Of a stretch of 64,000 bases of DNA, positions 9,169 to 21,253 are shown in pieces. Below the pieces are notes generated by a model. It was not told where the DNA came from and made no database searches. It saw only the letters and a program-made list of their open reading frames with translations. The DNA is taken from positions 4,154,001 to 4,218,000 of the forward strand of contig NZ_CP135052.1 in assembly GCF_029193595.2 (NCBI RefSeq). The letters run 5' to 3'. A program made the position numbers and the translations under genes. The DNA is from Providencia hangzhouensis (lineage in GTDB: Bacteria; Pseudomonadota; Gammaproteobacteria; Enterobacterales; Enterobacteriaceae). The number at the start of each line of letters is the position of its first letter. The stretch's first letter is position 1.

Positions 9169-11907
9169 TTAACCGTCAATAGAACGTTTAACTTCAATAA
9201 TTTCGAAAACTTCAATCATATCGCCTACACGAACATCGTTGTAGTTCTTAACGCCGATACCACATTCCATACCGTTACGAACTTCATTGACGTCATCTTT
9301 AAAGCGACGTAGTGACTCTAGCTCACCTTCATAAATAACCACGTTATCACGTAATACGCGGATTGGGTTATTACGTTTGATAGTGCCTTCAGTGACCATA
9401 CAACCAGCAACCGCGCCGAATTTCGGTGATTTAAATACATCACGAACTTCTGCAAGTCCAATAATTTGCTGTTTGTACTCAGGCGCTAACATACCGCTCA
9501 TAGCTTGTTTGATTTCATCAATTAAGCTATAGATAACAGAGTAGTAGCGTAAGTCAACACTTTCACTTTCAATTACGCGACGAGCAGAAGCATCTGCACG
9601 TACGTTGAAGCCTAAGATGATAGCATTCGATGCCGCAGCTAATGTTGCGTCAGTTTCAGTGATACCACCTACACCAGAACCGATGATTTTAATTTTAACT
9701 TCATCAGTCGACAGCTTCATTAGAGAGTCGGTAATTGCTTCACAAGTACCTTGTACGTCGGTTTTCAGAACGATGTTCAGCTCAGACACTTTACCTTCTT
9801 CCATGTTAGCAAACATGTTTTCCAGTTTAGATTTCTGCTGGCGAGCTAATTTAACATCACGGAATTTACCTTGACGATACAAGGCAACTTCACGTGCTTT
9901 TTTCTCGTCACGTACAACGGTAGCTTCATCACCCGCTGAAGGTACGTTAGATAAGCCTAAGATCTCAACAGGCATTGAAGGGCCTGCAGACTGAACTTCT
10001 TTACCTAATTCGTTACGCATTGCACGAATACGGCCATATTCGAAACCACACAGGACGATATCGCCTTTGTTCAGTGTACCTTCTTGAACTAAGATTGTTG
10101 CAACTGGGCCACGACCTTTGTCTAAGTACGACTCAACAACGACACCACTTGCCATGCCTGCATATACCGCTTTCAGTTCTAAAACTTCAGCTTGCAGCAA
10201 GATAGCATCGAGCAACTCGTCAATACCGGTACCTTTCTTAGCAGAAACACTGATGAACTGAGTATCACCACCCCAGTCTTCAGAAATAACACCGTACTGA
10301 GACAGCTCATTTCTAACGCGGTCTGGGTCAGCTTCTGGTTTATCAATTTTGTTTACTGCAACAACAATTGGTACACCCGCTGCTTTCGCATGCTGAATAG
10401 CTTCAATTGTTTGTGGCATAACACCATCGTCTGCAGCAACAACCAGAACAACGATATCCGTTGCCTGAGCACCACGAGCACGCATTGAAGTAAACGCGGC
10501 GTGACCTGGGGTATCTAAGAAGGTAATCATACCCTTATCAGTTTGTACGTGGTAAGCACCAATGTGCTGAGTAATACCACCCGCTTCACCTGATGCCACT
10601 TTCGTTGAGCGAATGTAGTCAAGTAGAGAGGTTTTACCATGGTCAACGTGACCCATAATGGTCACAACTGGCGCACGTGGCTCTTGAAGTGCAGAACCTG
10701 TATCACGGTCATTCATTACCGCTTCTTCTAATTCGTTTTCACGACGCAGAATAACTTTGTGACCCATTTCTTCTGCAACTAACTGTGCAGTTTCTTGGTC
10801 AATCACTTGGTTGATAGTCGCCATTGCGCCCATCTTCATCATCGTTTTGATGACTTGAGAACCTTTTACTGCCATTTTATTAGCAAGTTCACCAACAGTG
10901 ATTGTTTCACCAATCACAACATCACGGTTAACCGCAACTGCTGGTTTAGTAAAGCTTTGTTGTAAAGAACTACCTTTACGTTGCTTACCTTTGCTGCGAC
11001 CCGAACGGCCTGCGGCACGTTCTTCTTCGCGATCTGCTTTTTCAGAAAGTTTATTACCTTTCTTCTGGCGAGGTGCTTTTGCAGTACGATTACGTGAACG
11101 ACGGCCTTCTTCTTTCTCATCACTTTCATCTTCAGCTGCACGAGCGTGCGTTGAAGTTGTTGTGTGATAATCGCTGTCTTCTTCAGTTTTCGTTTCAGCA
11201 GTCCACTTTTCACCGTTTTCTTCTGCCATTTTGCGTGCTTCTTCAGCTACGCGACGTGCTTCTGCTTCAACTTTGCGCTGAGTTTCTTCTTCAGCTTTAC
11301 GTTTTAGCTCCGCAGCTTCAGCTTCACGGCGTTGTTTGTCGGCATTACTTTCTACAGCTTTGCCTGGTTTTTGTTGATTTTCGCTTGGTTTCACTTTTTC
11401 TCTTTCCGCTGCTTCGCGCGTAGCTTTATCTGCTGCTTCACGTTTTGCTTTCTCTTCGGCTTCACGTTTTGCCTTTTCTTCCGCTTCACGTTTAGCTGTT
11501 TCTTCTGCTAATCGTTTTGCTTCTGCTTGACGTTGTGCCAGTTCTTCAGCTTCGCGCTGTGCCTGCTCTTCCGCTTCACGCTGCGCCTGCTCTTCCGCTT
11601 TTGCTTCTTCAGCATCACGGTTCACATAAGTGCGTTTTTTGCGGACTTCGACATTTACCGATTTGCTTTTGCCACCGGTGACGGGGACACTCAGCGTACT
11701 ACGAGTTTTGCGCTGTAGTGTCAATTTGCTTGGCTGACCCGCTACCCCGCCTTGTTCACGGTTTAAATGGTTCAGTAAAGCTTCTTTTTCTGACTGGCTA
11801 ACAGAGTCATTCTCACCTTTTTTGATCCCTGCTTCAGCAAATTGCTGTACCAGGCGATCAACTGTGGTTTGAATTTCCGTTGCCAATGTTTTTACAGTTT
11901 CTGTCAT
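9169..11907 (-). CDS. infB: Translation initiation factor IF-2
   Basis: 912 aa GTPase that brings fMet-tRNA to the 30S subunit (E. coli 890 aa). The N-terminal domain is followed by a long Ala/Glu/Arg/Lys coiled region (about residues 90-300) with repeated blocks such as [10 protein letters not shown] and [10 protein letters not shown]. The G domain begins [12 protein letters not shown] near residue 419, with DTPGHAAF (G3) and NKIDKPEAD (G4). Domains II-IV end in [18 protein letters not shown]. In E. coli internal starts give shorter isoforms; I did not assign them here. The N-terminal repeat array accounts for the extra length. Confidence 0.98.
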   Translation of the reverse strand: MTETVKTLATEIQTTVDRLVQQFAEAGIKKGENDSVSQSEKEALLNHLNREQGGVAGQPSKLTLQRKTRSTLSVPVTGGKSKSVNVEVRKKRTYVNRDAEEAKAEEQAQREAEEQAQREAEELAQRQAEAKRLAEETAKREAEEKAKREAEEKAKREAADKATREAAEREKVKPSENQQKPGKAVESNADKQRREAEAAELKRKAEEETQRKVEAEARRVAEEARKMAEENGEKWTAETKTEEDSDYHTTTSTHARAAEDESDEKEEGRRSRNRTAKAPRQKKGNKLSEKADREEERAAGRSGRSKGKQRKGSSLQQSFTKPAVAVNRDVVIGETITVGELANKMAVKGSQVIKTMMKMGAMATINQVIDQETAQLVAEEMGHKVILRRENELEEAVMNDRDTGSALQEPRAPVVTIMGHVDHGKTSLLDYIRSTKVASGEAGGITQHIGAYHVQTDKGMITFLDTPGHAAFTSMRARGAQATDIVVLVVAADDGVMPQTIEAIQHAKAAGVPIVVAVNKIDKPEADPDRVRNELSQYGVISEDWGGDTQFISVSAKKGTGIDELLDAILLQAEVLELKAVYAGMASGVVVESYLDKGRGPVATILVQEGTLNKGDIVLCGFEYGRIRAMRNELGKEVQSAGPSMPVEILGLSNVPSAGDEATVVRDEKKAREVALYRQGKFRDVKLARQQKSKLENMFANMEEGKVSELNIVLKTDVQGTCEAITDSLMKLSTDEVKIKIIGSGVGGITETDATLAAASNAIILGFNVRADASARRVIESESVDLRYYSVIYSLIDEIKQAMSGMLAPEYKQQIIGLAEVRDVFKSPKFGAVAGCMVTEGTIKRNNPIRVLRDNVVIYEGELESLRRFKDDVNEVRNGMECGIGVKNYNDVRVGDMIEVFEIIEVKRSIDG

Positions 11908-11930
11908 GCCGTTCCTTCCTGCTACAGTGT

Positions 11931-13915
<1,985 letters not shown>

Positions 13916-13927
13916 GCCCACCCCCAG

Positions 13928-13951
13928 ACATAAAAAAAGGGCTATAAAAGC
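13928..13951 (-). terminator. Attenuator-like terminator abutting the rimP start
   Basis: On the minus strand GGGCT-TTTAT-AGCCC is followed by seven T residues that end about 15 nt before the rimP start codon. It is the second of two terminators between tRNA-fMet and rimP, so operon expression must depend on read-through. Confidence 0.6.
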
Positions 13952-13975
13952 CCAGTTAATTCGATTGTCAAATAA

Positions 13976-14000
13976 CAAAAAACCCCGAAATTCGGGGCTT
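13976..14000 (-). terminator. Terminator downstream of tRNA-fMet
   Basis: GCCCCGAA-T-TTCGGGG followed by TTTTTTG on the minus strand forms a strong intrinsic terminator after the tRNA and before the nusA operon. E. coli has attenuators in the corresponding metY leader, as I recall. Confidence 0.8.
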
Positions 14001-14167
14001 TATGCAACTGGACCCTGTAGTGCACGGGTTCACCATATTCTTATTATACCTGTAAAATCTAGAGAAATCGATGAGAAATTTTGAGAGCTGTTAGATAACT
14101 GCACTTGATTACTACACCGGATAACTACTATAGACCACGATACTGACAAGGTATGTTGAATAAGAAA

Positions 14168-14244
<77 letters not shown>

Positions 14245-14302
14245 TTCGAAAGCGTGTCATATTCTACACAGATAACCTGTAAATCACAAGCATCTTAAAT
14301 AA

Positions 14303-14392
14303 TGGTGCCGAGGACGGGACTTGAACCCGTACGCCCGTTTTGTAGGCACTACCACCTCAAGGTAGCGTGTATACCAATTTCACCACCTCGGC
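14303..14392 (-). tRNA. leuU: tRNA-Leu (GAG)
   Basis: 90 nt with encoded CCA; begins GCCGAGGTGGTG. The anticodon stem-loop reads GCTACCTTGAGGTGGTAG with anticodon GAG, a long class II variable arm follows, then GGGTTCAAGTCCC in the T arm. It is 115 bp downstream of secG on the same strand, the leuU position in E. coli. Confidence 0.96.
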
Positions 14393-14507
14393 ACTGAGGC
14401 GAGGTTATCAATATTCAATCAATAACCTCAAATTTTAACTTCTTGCTCATCGCTGAGCTTACTACTTAATGATGGCATTAGTTGCCTTCATTCGGAATCT
14501 TTCACAC

Positions 14508-14852
14508 TTAACGAGGGATATCGCTCGTTGGTGTAGCTGGTGCTGCCGGAACGTCTGTTGGTTGCTCGACTTTTGTAGGTTCACTAATGTTTTCCCACTT
14601 ACTACCACTACCAGTTCCGTACTTGTTGGCGGTCATGTTGCCAAGTATTAAACTGATGATGAAAAACACAGCAGCCAAGATTCCAGTCATACGGGTCATG
14701 AAGTTACCTGAACCCGATGAACCAAACAGTGTTGCAGAAGCGCCCGCACCGAATGAAGCTCCCATGTCAGCACCTTTACCTTGCTGTAACATAATCAGAC
14801 CAATAAGCCCGATAGCCGCTAGCAAGAAAATAATTAAAAGAGCTACATACAT
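14508..14852 (-). CDS. secG: Preprotein translocase subunit SecG
   Basis: 114 aa inner-membrane SecYEG subunit (E. coli 110 aa). Two hydrophobic segments (residues 2-22 and about 54-74) flank the conserved cytoplasmic loop MLQQGKGADMGASFGAG. The C-terminal tail is Pro/Thr-rich. It lies between glmM and tRNA-Leu on the minus strand. A conserved-looking hairpin precedes it by about 60 nt. Confidence 0.96.
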   Translation of the reverse strand: MYVALLIIFLLAAIGLIGLIMLQQGKGADMGASFGAGASATLFGSSGSGNFMTRMTGILAAVFFIISLILGNMTANKYGTGSGSKWENISEPTKVEQPTDVPAAPATPTSDIPR

Positions 14853-14907
14853 TTGAGTTACCTATTCAGTTGCGGTGCATAGCCTAATGCTATGACCTTT
14901 ATCACTG

Positions 14908-14962
14908 CACACCTGCTCATTTCGGCCGTAAAGAAACACTCTTACGGGATTGAGCAGGTGCG
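14908..14962 (-). promoter_or_regulatory. Two-part hairpin in the glmM-secG intergenic region
   Basis: CACCTGCTCA (14910-14919) pairs perfectly with TGAGCAGGTG (14951-14960). Inside it CCGTAA (14926-14931) pairs with TTACGG (14942-14947), separated by a small internal loop. A smaller hairpin, CATAGC-ATTAG-GCTATG, lies between it and secG. There is no T-tract, so it is not an ordinary terminator. It may be a secG leader element, an RNA processing site or a small RNA; none of these is shown. Confidence 0.5.
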
Positions 14963-15072
14963 AATACTAACCAAAGCTGAGCCGACAAGCAAGTCTATTT
15001 TAATTCCATTTGATTATTTGCAGAAAAAAACAACAAATCATCAAAATATCGCTCAGCTTCACCAATAACAAC

Positions 15073-16410
15073 TTAGCCAGCTGCTTTTACTGCATCAGCA
15101 ATATGGTTTGCCATTGCAGTCACATCAGCTTCGTTTTCACCTTCAACCATAACTCGGATTAATGGCTCTGTTCCTGATTTTCTCAGTAATACGCGGCCTT
15201 TTCCTGCCAATTGTTTTTCAACTTCTTCGTTCGCTGCAACAACTGCATCACTTTGTAATGGGTCGTGTTGGCCTTTGAAACGTACGTTAACTAGCACTTG
15301 TGGTAATAATTTCATACCACTGCATAAGTCATGTAGGCTCATATGGTTACGTACCATAGCGCTTAATACCTGCAAGCCTGCAACAATCCCATCACCAGTG
15401 GTCGTTTTATCTAATAAAATCACGTGGCCTGAGTTTTCAGCCCCCATGCGCCAACCTTTTTCCTGTAATTTTTCGAGAACATAGCGGTCGCCCACTTTTG
15501 CACGCTCAAAAGGAATTCCTAGCTGTTTTAGGGCGATTTCTAACCCCATATTACTCATTAATGTTCCCACTACCCCACCTTTTAACTGGCCTTGGCGTAG
15601 CGCTTCACGAGCAATAATGAAGAGAATTTGGTCACCATCGACTTTTTCACCGAGGTGATCGACCATAATAATGCGGTCACCATCACCATCAAATGCTAAA
15701 CCGACATGCGCTTTTTCTTCCAAAACTTTTTGTTGTAACTGGCGAACGTCTGTAGCGCCACACTCTTCGTTGATGTTGATTCCGTTAGGATCGCAACCGA
15801 TAGTGATGACTTCTGCCCCTAACTCACGGAACACATTTGGTGCGATGTGGTAAGTAGCCCCATTAGCACAATCAATGACAATTTTTAAACTTGCAAGGCT
15901 TTGTTCGTTCGGGAACGTACCTTTACAAAATTCAATATAACGGCCGGCAGCATCTACAATACGGTTTGCACGACCTAATTCAGCTGACTCAACGCAGGTG
16001 ATCGGCTTTTCCATTTCAGCTTCAATGGCTTCTTCGACTTCATCAGGCAGCTTAGTCCCATCAATTGAGAAGAATTTAATCCCATTATCATAATATGGGT
16101 TATGAGACGCTGAAATAACAATTCCCGCTTCTGCGCGGAAAGTACGTGTTAAATAAGCAACCGCTGGCGTTGGCATTGGACCTGTGAAAGATGCGGATAA
16201 ACCCGCTGCTGCTAAGCCCGCTTCTAATGAAGATTCCAACATATAGCCAGAAATACGCGTATCTTTACCAATAATAATTTTACGTGAACCATGACGAGCG
16301 AGGACTTTCCCTGCCGCCCAGCCTAATTTTAAAACAAAATCAGGGGTAATTGGGCTATCACCCACTTTGCCACGAATACCATCAGTACCAAAATATTTAC
16401 GGTCGCTCAT
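15073..16410 (-). CDS. glmM: Phosphoglucosamine mutase GlmM
   Basis: 445 aa; converts glucosamine-6-P to glucosamine-1-P for UDP-GlcNAc synthesis. The phospho-serine loop [12 protein letters not shown] puts the active serine at S102. The metal loop is FDGDGDRI and the C-terminal phosphate site is [12 protein letters not shown]. The length equals the E. coli enzyme. It lies 4 bp after folP, indicating a folP-glmM operon. Confidence 0.98.
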   Translation of the reverse strand: MSDRKYFGTDGIRGKVGDSPITPDFVLKLGWAAGKVLARHGSRKIIIGKDTRISGYMLESSLEAGLAAAGLSASFTGPMPTPAVAYLTRTFRAEAGIVISASHNPYYDNGIKFFSIDGTKLPDEVEEAIEAEMEKPITCVESAELGRANRIVDAAGRYIEFCKGTFPNEQSLASLKIVIDCANGATYHIAPNVFRELGAEVITIGCDPNGININEECGATDVRQLQQKVLEEKAHVGLAFDGDGDRIIMVDHLGEKVDGDQILFIIAREALRQGQLKGGVVGTLMSNMGLEIALKQLGIPFERAKVGDRYVLEKLQEKGWRMGAENSGHVILLDKTTTGDGIVAGLQVLSAMVRNHMSLHDLCSGMKLLPQVLVNVRFKGQHDPLQSDAVVAANEEVEKQLAGKGRVLLRKSGTEPLIRVMVEGENEADVTAMANHIADAVKAAG

Positions 16411-16414
16411 ACGC

Positions 16415-17251
16415 TTATTTTTCCTTTTCTGACAGAGTCATCTGTACCACTTGCATCGCTTGCACGGTTTCTTTGACATCATGAACTCGAATGATGTGTG
16501 CCCCTTGCATCGCAGCAATCACTGCACAAGTTAGGCTGCCTGCGAGGCGTTCTTGTGGTGGAACATTCAATAATTGTCCAATCATAGATTTACGTGACAT
16601 CCCTGCCAATAGCGGTAGTCCGAAATTATGAAATTGTTCTAAGTTTGCCAATAACTGGTAATTATGCGACAAGTTCTTACCAAAACCAAAGCCTGGATCA
16701 AGGATAATTTGTTGCCTCTCTATCCCTGCGCTCACACACCGGGTGATTTCAGCATCAAGATAGTCTTTTACCTCACGCACCACATTTTCATAATTTGGCG
16801 CTTCTTGCATCGTTCTTGGCTGGCCTTGCATATGCATAATACAAACGGGTAAACCTGTTTTCGCGGCGACGACTAATGCGTCTGGCTCATGTAGAGAACG
16901 AATATCATTGATGATATGCATACCTGCGTTTGCTGCTTCCGCCATGACTTGGGCTTTAGAGGTATCGACTGAAATCCATACATCAAAACGCTGGGCTATT
17001 GCTTCAACAACAGGAATAACCCTATCAAGTTCCTCATTCACAGAAACTTCGGCAGCCCCTGGACGGGTAGATTCACCACCAATATCAATGATAGTCGCAC
17101 CGTGTTCCACCATTTTTGCCACATGTTCAAGCGCATCATGATAACGATTATGAGTGCCACCATCTGAAAAGGAATCAGGAGTGACATTCAAAATCCCCAT
17201 CACCTTAGGTGTGGATAAGTCAAGGACACTGCCTCTCGCTTTGATTTGCAT
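16415..17251 (-). CDS. folP: Dihydropteroate synthase
   Basis: 278 aa TIM barrel that joins p-aminobenzoate to dihydropterin pyrophosphate; target of sulfonamides. Motifs: [14 protein letters not shown] near the N-terminus, [29 protein letters not shown] and [10 protein letters not shown]. No insertion typical of drug-insensitive Sul enzymes is evident by eye. It lies downstream of the ftsH terminator and 4 bp before glmM. Confidence 0.97.
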   Translation of the reverse strand: MQIKARGSVLDLSTPKVMGILNVTPDSFSDGGTHNRYHDALEHVAKMVEHGATIIDIGGESTRPGAAEVSVNEELDRVIPVVEAIAQRFDVWISVDTSKAQVMAEAANAGMHIINDIRSLHEPDALVVAAKTGLPVCIMHMQGQPRTMQEAPNYENVVREVKDYLDAEITRCVSAGIERQQIILDPGFGFGKNLSHNYQLLANLEQFHNFGLPLLAGMSRKSMIGQLLNVPPQERLAGSLTCAVIAAMQGAHIIRVHDVKETVQAMQVVQMTLSEKEK

Positions 17252-17270
17252 TGTTATTTTTCCTTAACGA

Positions 17271-17296
17271 AAAAAACCCCAGCGAACTGGGGTCTT
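17271..17296 (-). terminator. ftsH terminator
   Basis: On the minus strand ACCCCAG-TTCG-CTGGGGT followed by a run of seven T. It separates ftsH from folP, so folP-glmM is likely served by read-through or its own promoter. Confidence 0.85.
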
Positions 17297-17317
17297 AATA
17301 TTTTATTTCACGACCGC

Positions 17318-19306
17318 TTATTGTGGTTTGCTGTCGTTATTATCTGATGGGTTTGATTCATCAGCATTATTACTATTATTTGTGTTATCTGGCTCTTCAG
17401 ACTGTGGTTTTTCCGCTGTAGGTTCCGCTTTTGGCGCACCTGTACCGAACGAACCAGTGACATTACTCACTTTTTTGTCTTCATCCCAACCTGCTGGCTC
17501 ACGCACTGGACGGCGGTTCATCAGGTCATCAATCTGTGGCATATCAATGGTTTCATATTTTAATAATGCATCTTTAGTCGCATGCAGAATATCAATATTG
17601 TCTTCCAATGTTTTGTATGCCAGTTGATAACAGTGGTCCAGAATTTTTTTAATTTCTTCATCGACAATACGTGCTGTCTCATCAGAAATTCCTGAACCAT
17701 TACCTGAAGAGCGACCTAAGAACGCTGGGCCTTCTTCTTTCGAATACTGCATTGGGCCTAAGCGGTCAGAGAAGCCCCACTGAGTCACCATGTTACGCGC
17801 CGTATTCGTCGCAAACTGAATGTCGGAAGAAGCACCCGTTGTGACTTTATCGCGACCATAAATCAGTTCTTCTGCAATACGACCTGCATATGCCGTTGCA
17901 ATCATACCTTCGAGCTTCAAGCGGCTACGACTGACTTCATCACCTTCTGGTAAGAAGAAAGCAACACCTAACGCTTGCCCACGCGGAACGATCGTGACTT
18001 TGTGAACAGGGTCATGTTCTGGCATTAAATGACCGATAATCATATGACCACCTTCATGGTAAGCCGTTGATTCTTTTTGCTCTTCGGTCATCATCAGAGA
18101 ACGACGCTCTGCACCCATCCAAATCTTGTCACGCGCTTTTTCAAACTCAACCATAGAAACAACACGCTTATTCGCGCGAGCAGCAAACAATGCGGCTTCG
18201 TTCACTAAGTTTGCGAGTTCAGCACCTGAAAATCCAGGTGTTGCACGTGCAAGAATGAAAGTATCTACACTTGGGTCAATAGGAACACGACGCATATGTA
18301 CTTTCAGAATTTGTTCACGGCCACGAACGTCTGGTAAGCCAACGACTACCTGACGGTCAAAACGACCTGGACGTAATAAAGCAGGGTCAAGTACGTCAGC
18401 ACGGTTAGTTGCTGCGATAACAATGATCCCCTCATTACCTTCGAAACCGTCCATCTCAACTAGCATTTGGTTCAGTGTTTGTTCACGCTCATCGTGACCA
18501 CCACCAAGACCTGCACCACGTTGACGACCTACAGCATCGATCTCATCGATAAAGATGATACAAGGCGCTGCTTTTTTCGCTTGTTCGAACATGTCACGAA
18601 CACGAGAAGCACCCACCCCCACAAACATTTCCACAAAGTCAGAACCGGAAATGGTGAAGAATGGAACTTTTGCCTCACCAGCGATAGCTTTTGCCAGTAA
18701 TGTTTTACCTGTTCCTGGAGGCCCTACCATCAGTACGCCTTTTGGAATTTTACCGCCAAGTTTTTGGAAACGAGCAGGTTCACGTAGAAACTCTACGATT
18801 TCGCCCACTTCTTCTTTGGCTTCATCACACCCAGCAACGTCTGCAAATGTTGTTTTGATCTGATCTTCTGTCAGCATGCGGGCTTTACTTTTGCCAAATG
18901 ACATTGCCCCCTTGCCGCCACCGCCTTGCATCTGGCGCATGAAGAAAATCCAGACACCAATCAACAGAAGCATTGGGAACCAGGAAATAAAAATAGATGT
19001 CAGTAAGCTAGGTTCTTCTGGTGGTTCACCAACAACCGTCACATGCTTATTTAGCAAAGTGTCTAACAGCTTCTCATCCTGCATAGGAAGATAAGTTGTA
19101 TAGCGGCTATTATCAGCCTTTCTGACGTTCAATTCACGACCTGTGATACGAACTTCACGTACCTGATCCTGGGCTAACTCATTGATAAACGTAGAATAAT
19201 CAACTCTGCGACTATTCGAATCGCTTGGGCCAAAACTCTGGAACAAGGACATCAGAACAACTGCGATGACTAACCAGAGAATCAGGTTTTTCGCCATGTC
19301 ACTCAA
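17318..19306 (-). CDS. ftsH: ATP-dependent zinc metalloprotease FtsH (HflB)
   Basis: 662 aa membrane AAA+ protease. TM helices are at about residues 7-23 and 104-123 with a periplasmic domain between. Walker A GPPGTGKT is at 195-202, Walker B FIDEID ends at 257, and the zinc site HEGGH is at 417-421. The tail is long, polar and Asn/Ser/Asp-rich. Start: TTG 19306 has GAGG at good spacing; the ATG three codons later (19297) matches the mature E. coli start. Its HflC regulator is encoded at the far end of the window. It lies 48 bp after rlmE. Confidence 0.97.
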   Translation of the reverse strand: MSDMAKNLILWLVIAVVLMSLFQSFGPSDSNSRRVDYSTFINELAQDQVREVRITGRELNVRKADNSRYTTYLPMQDEKLLDTLLNKHVTVVGEPPEEPSLLTSIFISWFPMLLLIGVWIFFMRQMQGGGGKGAMSFGKSKARMLTEDQIKTTFADVAGCDEAKEEVGEIVEFLREPARFQKLGGKIPKGVLMVGPPGTGKTLLAKAIAGEAKVPFFTISGSDFVEMFVGVGASRVRDMFEQAKKAAPCIIFIDEIDAVGRQRGAGLGGGHDEREQTLNQMLVEMDGFEGNEGIIVIAATNRADVLDPALLRPGRFDRQVVVGLPDVRGREQILKVHMRRVPIDPSVDTFILARATPGFSGAELANLVNEAALFAARANKRVVSMVEFEKARDKIWMGAERRSLMMTEEQKESTAYHEGGHMIIGHLMPEHDPVHKVTIVPRGQALGVAFFLPEGDEVSRSRLKLEGMIATAYAGRIAEELIYGRDKVTTGASSDIQFATNTARNMVTQWGFSDRLGPMQYSKEEGPAFLGRSSGNGSGISDETARIVDEEIKKILDHCYQLAYKTLEDNIDILHATKDALLKYETIDMPQIDDLMNRRPVREPAGWDEDKKVSNVTGSFGTGAPKAEPTAEKPQSEEPDNTNNSNNADESNPSDNNDSKPQ

Positions 19307-19354
19307 GGGATTAACCTCATATTACAACTGTGTTAACAAATAACGCTCAGGGTA

Positions 19355-19984
19355 CTACAGTTTTAGCCCTGTCGCTACAATGTATACTTCACGTGACCGT
19401 GCGCGCGAAGATTCGGGTTTACGAACTTTTACTTTCGTAAACAGGGAGCGGATATCCCTAAGGTAATCGTCAAAGCCTTCTCCCTGAAACACTTTAACAA
19501 TGAAACTCCCCCCAGGCGCCAATACAGCACGGCACATATCCAAAGCTAATTCAACTAGATACATAGAGCGAGGAATATCAACCGCTGGTGTCCCACTCAT
19601 ATTTGGAGCCATGTCAGACATGACCACCTGTACTTTTTTGTCGCCAACGCGTTCTAACAAAGCGGCGAGAACGGCTTCATCGCGAAAATCCCCTTGCAGG
19701 AAATCAACGCCAACGATTGGGTCCATCGGCAATAAGTCACAAGCAATAACCCGCCCATTATGACCTATTTGGCTAACAACGTATTGCGACCAACCACCAG
19801 GGGCTGCTCCTAAATCAACAACGGTCATACCTGGTTTAAAAATTTTATCACCTTGCTGGATTTCTTCCAGCTTAAACCATGCACGTGAGCGTAGCCCTTT
19901 TTTTTGTGCTTGCTGAACATATTTATCACTAAAATGCTCTTGCAACCAGCGACTTGAGCTTGCCGAACGTTTTTTATTGGCCAT
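19355..19984 (-). CDS. rlmE: 23S rRNA 2'-O-ribose U2552 methyltransferase RlmE (FtsJ)
   Basis: 209 aa, matching E. coli. The SAM motif [13 protein letters not shown] is followed by [15 protein letters not shown] and a K-D-K-E catalytic layout ([31 protein letters not shown]). The start MANKKRS at 19984 has GGA upstream; a TTG 12 nt earlier is less likely. It is transcribed with ftsH and divergently from yhbY. Confidence 0.97.
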   Translation of the reverse strand: MANKKRSASSSRWLQEHFSDKYVQQAQKKGLRSRAWFKLEEIQQGDKIFKPGMTVVDLGAAPGGWSQYVVSQIGHNGRVIACDLLPMDPIVGVDFLQGDFRDEAVLAALLERVGDKKVQVVMSDMAPNMSGTPAVDIPRSMYLVELALDMCRAVLAPGGSFIVKVFQGEGFDDYLRDIRSLFTKVKVRKPESSRARSREVYIVATGLKL

Positions 19985-20119
19985 TGTGCTTTCCAACTAT
20001 ACTAAAAGAACTTCACCTAACTTGCTGCTTCTTTACCATCAAAAAGATATAATTGATGGTGATAGATATCAGATGGCGGTAGAATAAGCCATTTTCAATA
20101 CTAACCAAGCAAAAAATCA

Positions 20120-20413
20120 ATGAATCTTAATAAAAAACAAATTCAGCACCTAAAAAGTCTCGCTCACCATTTAAACCCTGTTGTTATGATCGGCAACAAT
20201 GGTTTAACCGAAGGTGTTTTGGCTGAGATTGAACTCTCATTAGCACATCATGAGCTTATCAAAGTCAAGATCGCAGGCGAAGACCGTGATACTAAAAATT
20301 TGATCGCTGATGCGATTGTTCGCGAAACTGGTGCAGTAAATGTACAAATTATTGGTAAAATTCTTGTTATCTACCGTCCTTCGGCAGACCGCAAAATCAT
20401 TTTACCTAAATAA
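20120..20413 (+). CDS. yhbY: Ribosome assembly RNA-binding protein YhbY
   Basis: 97 aa single CRM domain protein. LNKKQIQHLKSLAHHLNPVV and the MIGNNGLTEGVLAEI loop match E. coli YhbY, which binds pre-50S particles. It is divergent from rlmE and convergent with greA, with a shared terminator after it. Confidence 0.95.
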   Translation: MNLNKKQIQHLKSLAHHLNPVVMIGNNGLTEGVLAEIELSLAHHELIKVKIAGEDRDTKNLIADAIVRETGAVNVQIIGKILVIYRPSADRKIILPK

Positions 20414-20463
20414 TCCCCCATCATTTATATAAAAATGCCATTGAAAGCATGTTTTATATGATG

Positions 20464-20489
20464 AAAAAGGCCGCCTGCGGCCTTTTTCT
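20464..20489. terminator. Bidirectional terminator, yhbY / greA
   Basis: AAAAAGGCCG-CCTG-CGGCCTTTTT. The flanking A and T runs suit both convergent genes. Confidence 0.85.
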
Positions 20490-20531
20490 TTAAATCAGGG
20501 AAATAATATAACCAATTCAGGGAAATAGGAA

Positions 20532-21008
20532 TCAGATATACTCAACTTTAAGAATTTCGAACTCGACATCACCACCTGGGGTTTTAATCGAGACCGCATC
20601 ATCAACTTCTTTACCCACTAAACCGCGTGCTATCGGTGAGTTCACAGAAATCAGATTGATCTTAATATCTGCTTCATCATCACCAACAATACGATACGTT
20701 AGCTCTTCGTCAGTATCAACATTCAATACTGTCACAGTCGCGCCAAAGATAACACGACCGTTATTGACCATTTTAGTTACATCGATCACTTGAGCGTGAG
20801 AAAGTTTCCCTTCGATTTCTTGAATACGGCCCTCACAGAAACCTTGTTGCTCACGTGCTGCATGATATTCTGCATTTTCTTTTAAGTCACCGTGCTCACG
20901 CGCTTCTGCAATAGATGCAATAATTTCTGGGCGACGGACAGATTTAAGGAATTCTAGCTCTTCTCTTAGCTTATCCGCACCAAGTACCGTCATCGGGATC
21001 TGTTTCAT
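20532..21008 (-). CDS. greA: Transcription elongation factor GreA
   Basis: 158 aa; stimulates RNA cleavage by backtracked RNA polymerase. The N-terminal coiled coil carries the acidic tip in [18 protein letters not shown]. The C-terminal domain includes [15 protein letters not shown]. The start MKQIPMT at 21008 fits the family and GAGG; a longer frame to 21044 is rejected. It is divergent from dacB. Confidence 0.97.
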   Translation of the reverse strand: MKQIPMTVLGADKLREELEFLKSVRRPEIIASIAEAREHGDLKENAEYHAAREQQGFCEGRIQEIEGKLSHAQVIDVTKMVNNGRVIFGATVTVLNVDTDEELTYRIVGDDEADIKINLISVNSPIARGLVGKEVDDAVSIKTPGGDVEFEILKVEYI

Positions 21009-21076
21009 TAATAAATACCTCGGTTCAATCCTATCTAAAAACAAGTATCTTCCTGATTTTGTAACAACAGTACACC

Positions 21077-21104
21077 GAACACCTGCGTAAAACCGGGGGT
21101 GTTC
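21077..21104 (-). promoter_or_regulatory. Possible greA leader hairpin
   Basis: GAACACC (21077-21083) pairs with GGTGTTC (21098-21104) about 70 nt ahead of greA. E. coli greA has an attenuated leader that yields the sRNA GraL. No clear T-tract follows here, so equivalence is only a guess. Confidence 0.3.
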
Positions 21105-21253
21105 TAGTAAAAAAACGCAATCAGACTTATGTACTCATTTATCTTATCATAATGTACGCTATTTTAACTGAGACTTAATAACGGGTCACCGTTTACTTTC
21201 TTGGGCATTACACTTTAGTATGTATTATATGTCCACCCTAATGCGTGAAATAT

